A DNA stretch of 6,646 nucleotides from contig CAKZQX010000721.1 in the NCBI GenBank assembly GCA_937141995.1, positions 1 to 6,646 of the forward strand, given 5' to 3'. Both the position numbers and the translations under genes were made by a program. The notes beneath the pieces were generated by a model. The model was not told where the DNA came from. It did not search any database and saw nothing but the letters and a program-made list of their open reading frames with translations. The stretch comes from an uncultured Chloroflexaceae bacterium. Lineage in GTDB: Bacteria > Chloroflexota > Chloroflexia > Chloroflexales > Chloroflexaceae. This document shows, piece after piece, positions 5,374 through 6,646 of this stretch (the stretch's first letter is position 1; each line of letters starts with the position of its first letter).

Positions 5374-6646
5374 ATGGATTACACTGGTACAATTCTTATT
5401 GTCGATGATGATCCGGCAGGATGCGAAACGCTCAAGGCGCTGCTCCTATCACAGGGACACAACCTGCTGGTTGCCAATACCGGCGGTGAAGGAGTAACAC
5501 TGGCAACCGCAATCATGCCTGATCTCGTTTTATTGGATGTGATGTTGCCGGGTATGGATGGCTATGAGGTCTGCCGGCGCTTACGTTCCGATCCGCTCCT
5601 GGCCGAGGTACCCATCATCATGCTGACGGCGTTGGACGACCGGGACTCACGCCTGCGCGGGATCGAGGCGGGAGCGGATGATTTTATCTCCAAACCCTTT
5701 GATCGAGCGGAACTGCGGTTACGCGTCCGGAGTATCATGCGCCTGAACCGCTACCGGCGGCTGCTTGCGGAACGCGCCAGGTTTGAACGTATTATCGAAT
5801 TTTCGCCCGATGGGATTGTGATTGTCAATGCCGAGGGAACCATTATGCTGGCTAATCCGGCTACCCTGCAGTTGCTGGGCGCACAAAAATGTTCTCAGGT
5901 GATTGAAAAGAATATCAGTGCGTTTATTGTTTCGGCGCAGTGGGAAGATGTATTTGACTGTCTGGATCGCATGGTCACCGATACCGGGCATAGTGCGCGC
6001 CTGGAAACTGAGTTTACCCGGCTGGATTATAGCCGTTTGGCCGTTGAGATGAATGTCGGCTATTACATCTGGGAAGATGAACCCGCAGCGCAGATTGTTC
6101 TCCGGGATATCAGCGAGCGCAAGCAGGCCGAAGCACAGATTCAGCGGCATATTCAGCATCTGACGGCGCTACGTACCATTGATACTGCGATTACCTCCAG
6201 CACCGACCGCTGTGTGACGCTGAATGTTATTCTCGATCAGATCGTCAATCAACTGCATGTGGATGCTGCCACGGTGTTGCTGCTTGCGCCGCACAGCCAC
6301 ATCCTTGAGTTTGCGTCCGGGCGCGGGTTCACAACCGAGGCAGTTCGACAGACCCGGCTCCATCTGAACGAGGACTATCCCGGCCGGGCGGCCCGGGAAC
6401 GCCGGACACTGACCGTCAGGTGTCCGGACGAGACCCAGCCGATGAGCCGGCGGTCGGCATTGCTGCAGAGCGAACATTTCTCTACCTACTATGCGGTACC
6501 GCTGATTGCCAAGGGCCAGGTCAAAGGTGTGCTGGAGCTTTTCCAACATAATGCCGGTACGCCCGATGCAGAATGGGTGGGATTTCTTGAAGCACTGGCA
6601 ATGCAGGCCGCAATTGCCATCGATAATGCCAACCTCTTTGATGATC
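5374..6646 (+). CDS. Response-regulator sensor protein REC-PAS-GAF, C-terminus outside window
   Basis: An open frame of 424 codons runs from ATG 5374 to the right edge. Residues 5-125 form a receiver domain: ILIVDDD with acidic pocket residues 11-13, phosphoacceptor Asp55 in LVLLDVMLPGMDG, Thr85 in IIMLTA and Lys107 in ISKPF, all intact. A PAS domain spans about 134-250 (FERIIEFSPDGIVIVNAEG ... LRDISERKQAE) and a GAF domain about 258-420 (ending AAIAIDNANLFDD). It is therefore a cytoplasmic phosphorylation-controlled protein with further small-molecule or redox sensing. The output is not visible; in Chloroflexota this arrangement is often followed by an HD-GYP cyclic-di-GMP phosphodiesterase domain, with histidine kinase or GGDEF as alternatives (inference). 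The start is uncertain: ATG at 5356 is in the same frame and adds six residues. Neither has a strong ribosome site (AGAGA at 5362-5366 for 5374; GGAAG at 5337-5341, 14 bases away, for 5356). The divergent sensor at the left end is a conceivable but unproven partner. Confidence 0.93.
   Translation, partial: MDYTGTILIVDDDPAGCETLKALLLSQGHNLLVANTGGEGVTLATAIMPDLVLLDVMLPGMDGYEVCRRLRSDPLLAEVPIIMLTALDDRDSRLRGIEAGADDFISKPFDRAELRLRVRSIMRLNRYRRLLAERARFERIIEFSPDGIVIVNAEGTIMLANPATLQLLGAQKCSQVIEKNISAFIVSAQWEDVFDCLDRMVTDTGHSARLETEFTRLDYSRLAVEMNVGYYIWEDEPAAQIVLRDISERKQAEAQIQRHIQHLTALRTIDTAITSSTDRCVTLNVILDQIVNQLHVDAATVLLLAPHSHILEFASGRGFTTEAVRQTRLHLNEDYPGRAARERRTLTVRCPDETQPMSRRSALLQSEHFSTYYAVPLIAKGQVKGVLELFQHNAGTPDAEWVGFLEALAMQAAIAIDNANLFDD

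Noticed and set aside
5719..6549. Minus-strand frames of 146 and 126 codons
   Set aside because: They lie antisense to the PAS and GAF domains of the REC protein, whose plus-strand translation is unmistakable.
1..6646. tRNA or rRNA genes
   Set aside because: I saw no cloverleaf with a GTTCGA-type T arm and no rRNA-like segment on either strand by eye.

Overview
The window most resembles a signalling-rich region of a filamentous Chloroflexota genome (Chloroflexales type: Chloroflexus, Roseiflexus, Oscillochloris relatives). That placement is an inference. It rests on moderately high GC, very large PAS/GAF mosaic sensors, a REC-PAS-GAF protein, and a stand-alone 'AAA-like' (AAA_35 type) P-loop ATPase of a kind common in Chloroflexota and Cyanobacteria. 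No rRNA, tRNA or other taxonomic marker is present.

Layout. (1) Bases 1-3087, minus strand: one uninterrupted frame of 1029 codons running off the left edge. It encodes a membrane-anchored multi-sensor protein with four transmembrane segments (DUF4118-like), then PAS, GAF, GAF, GAF, PAS and the start of a fourth GAF. Its output domain lies outside the window. (2) Bases 3088-3473: divergent intergenic region with a strong interrupted hairpin upstream of the sensor gene and a good sigma-70-like promoter before the rightward genes. (3) Bases 3474-4808, plus strand: a 100-residue coiled-coil ORF, then a 331-residue AAA-like ATPase in exactly the same frame. They are separated only by a TAG codon and 12 open sense codons, so the pair reads like one coiled-coil + ATPase gene interrupted by an amber codon, or a tightly coupled pair. 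(4) Bases 4809-5373: 565 bases with no convincing gene but packed with inverted repeats, including a perfect 23-bp palindrome with a 3-base loop. (5) Bases 5374-6646, plus strand: REC-PAS-GAF protein running off the right edge.

Functionally, a membrane-bound sensor on one side and a phosphoacceptor protein on the other flank a putative coiled-coil/AAA-like switch ATPase. Whether they act together cannot be shown from this sequence. The points most worth a second look are the in-frame amber codon and the palindrome-rich spacer.
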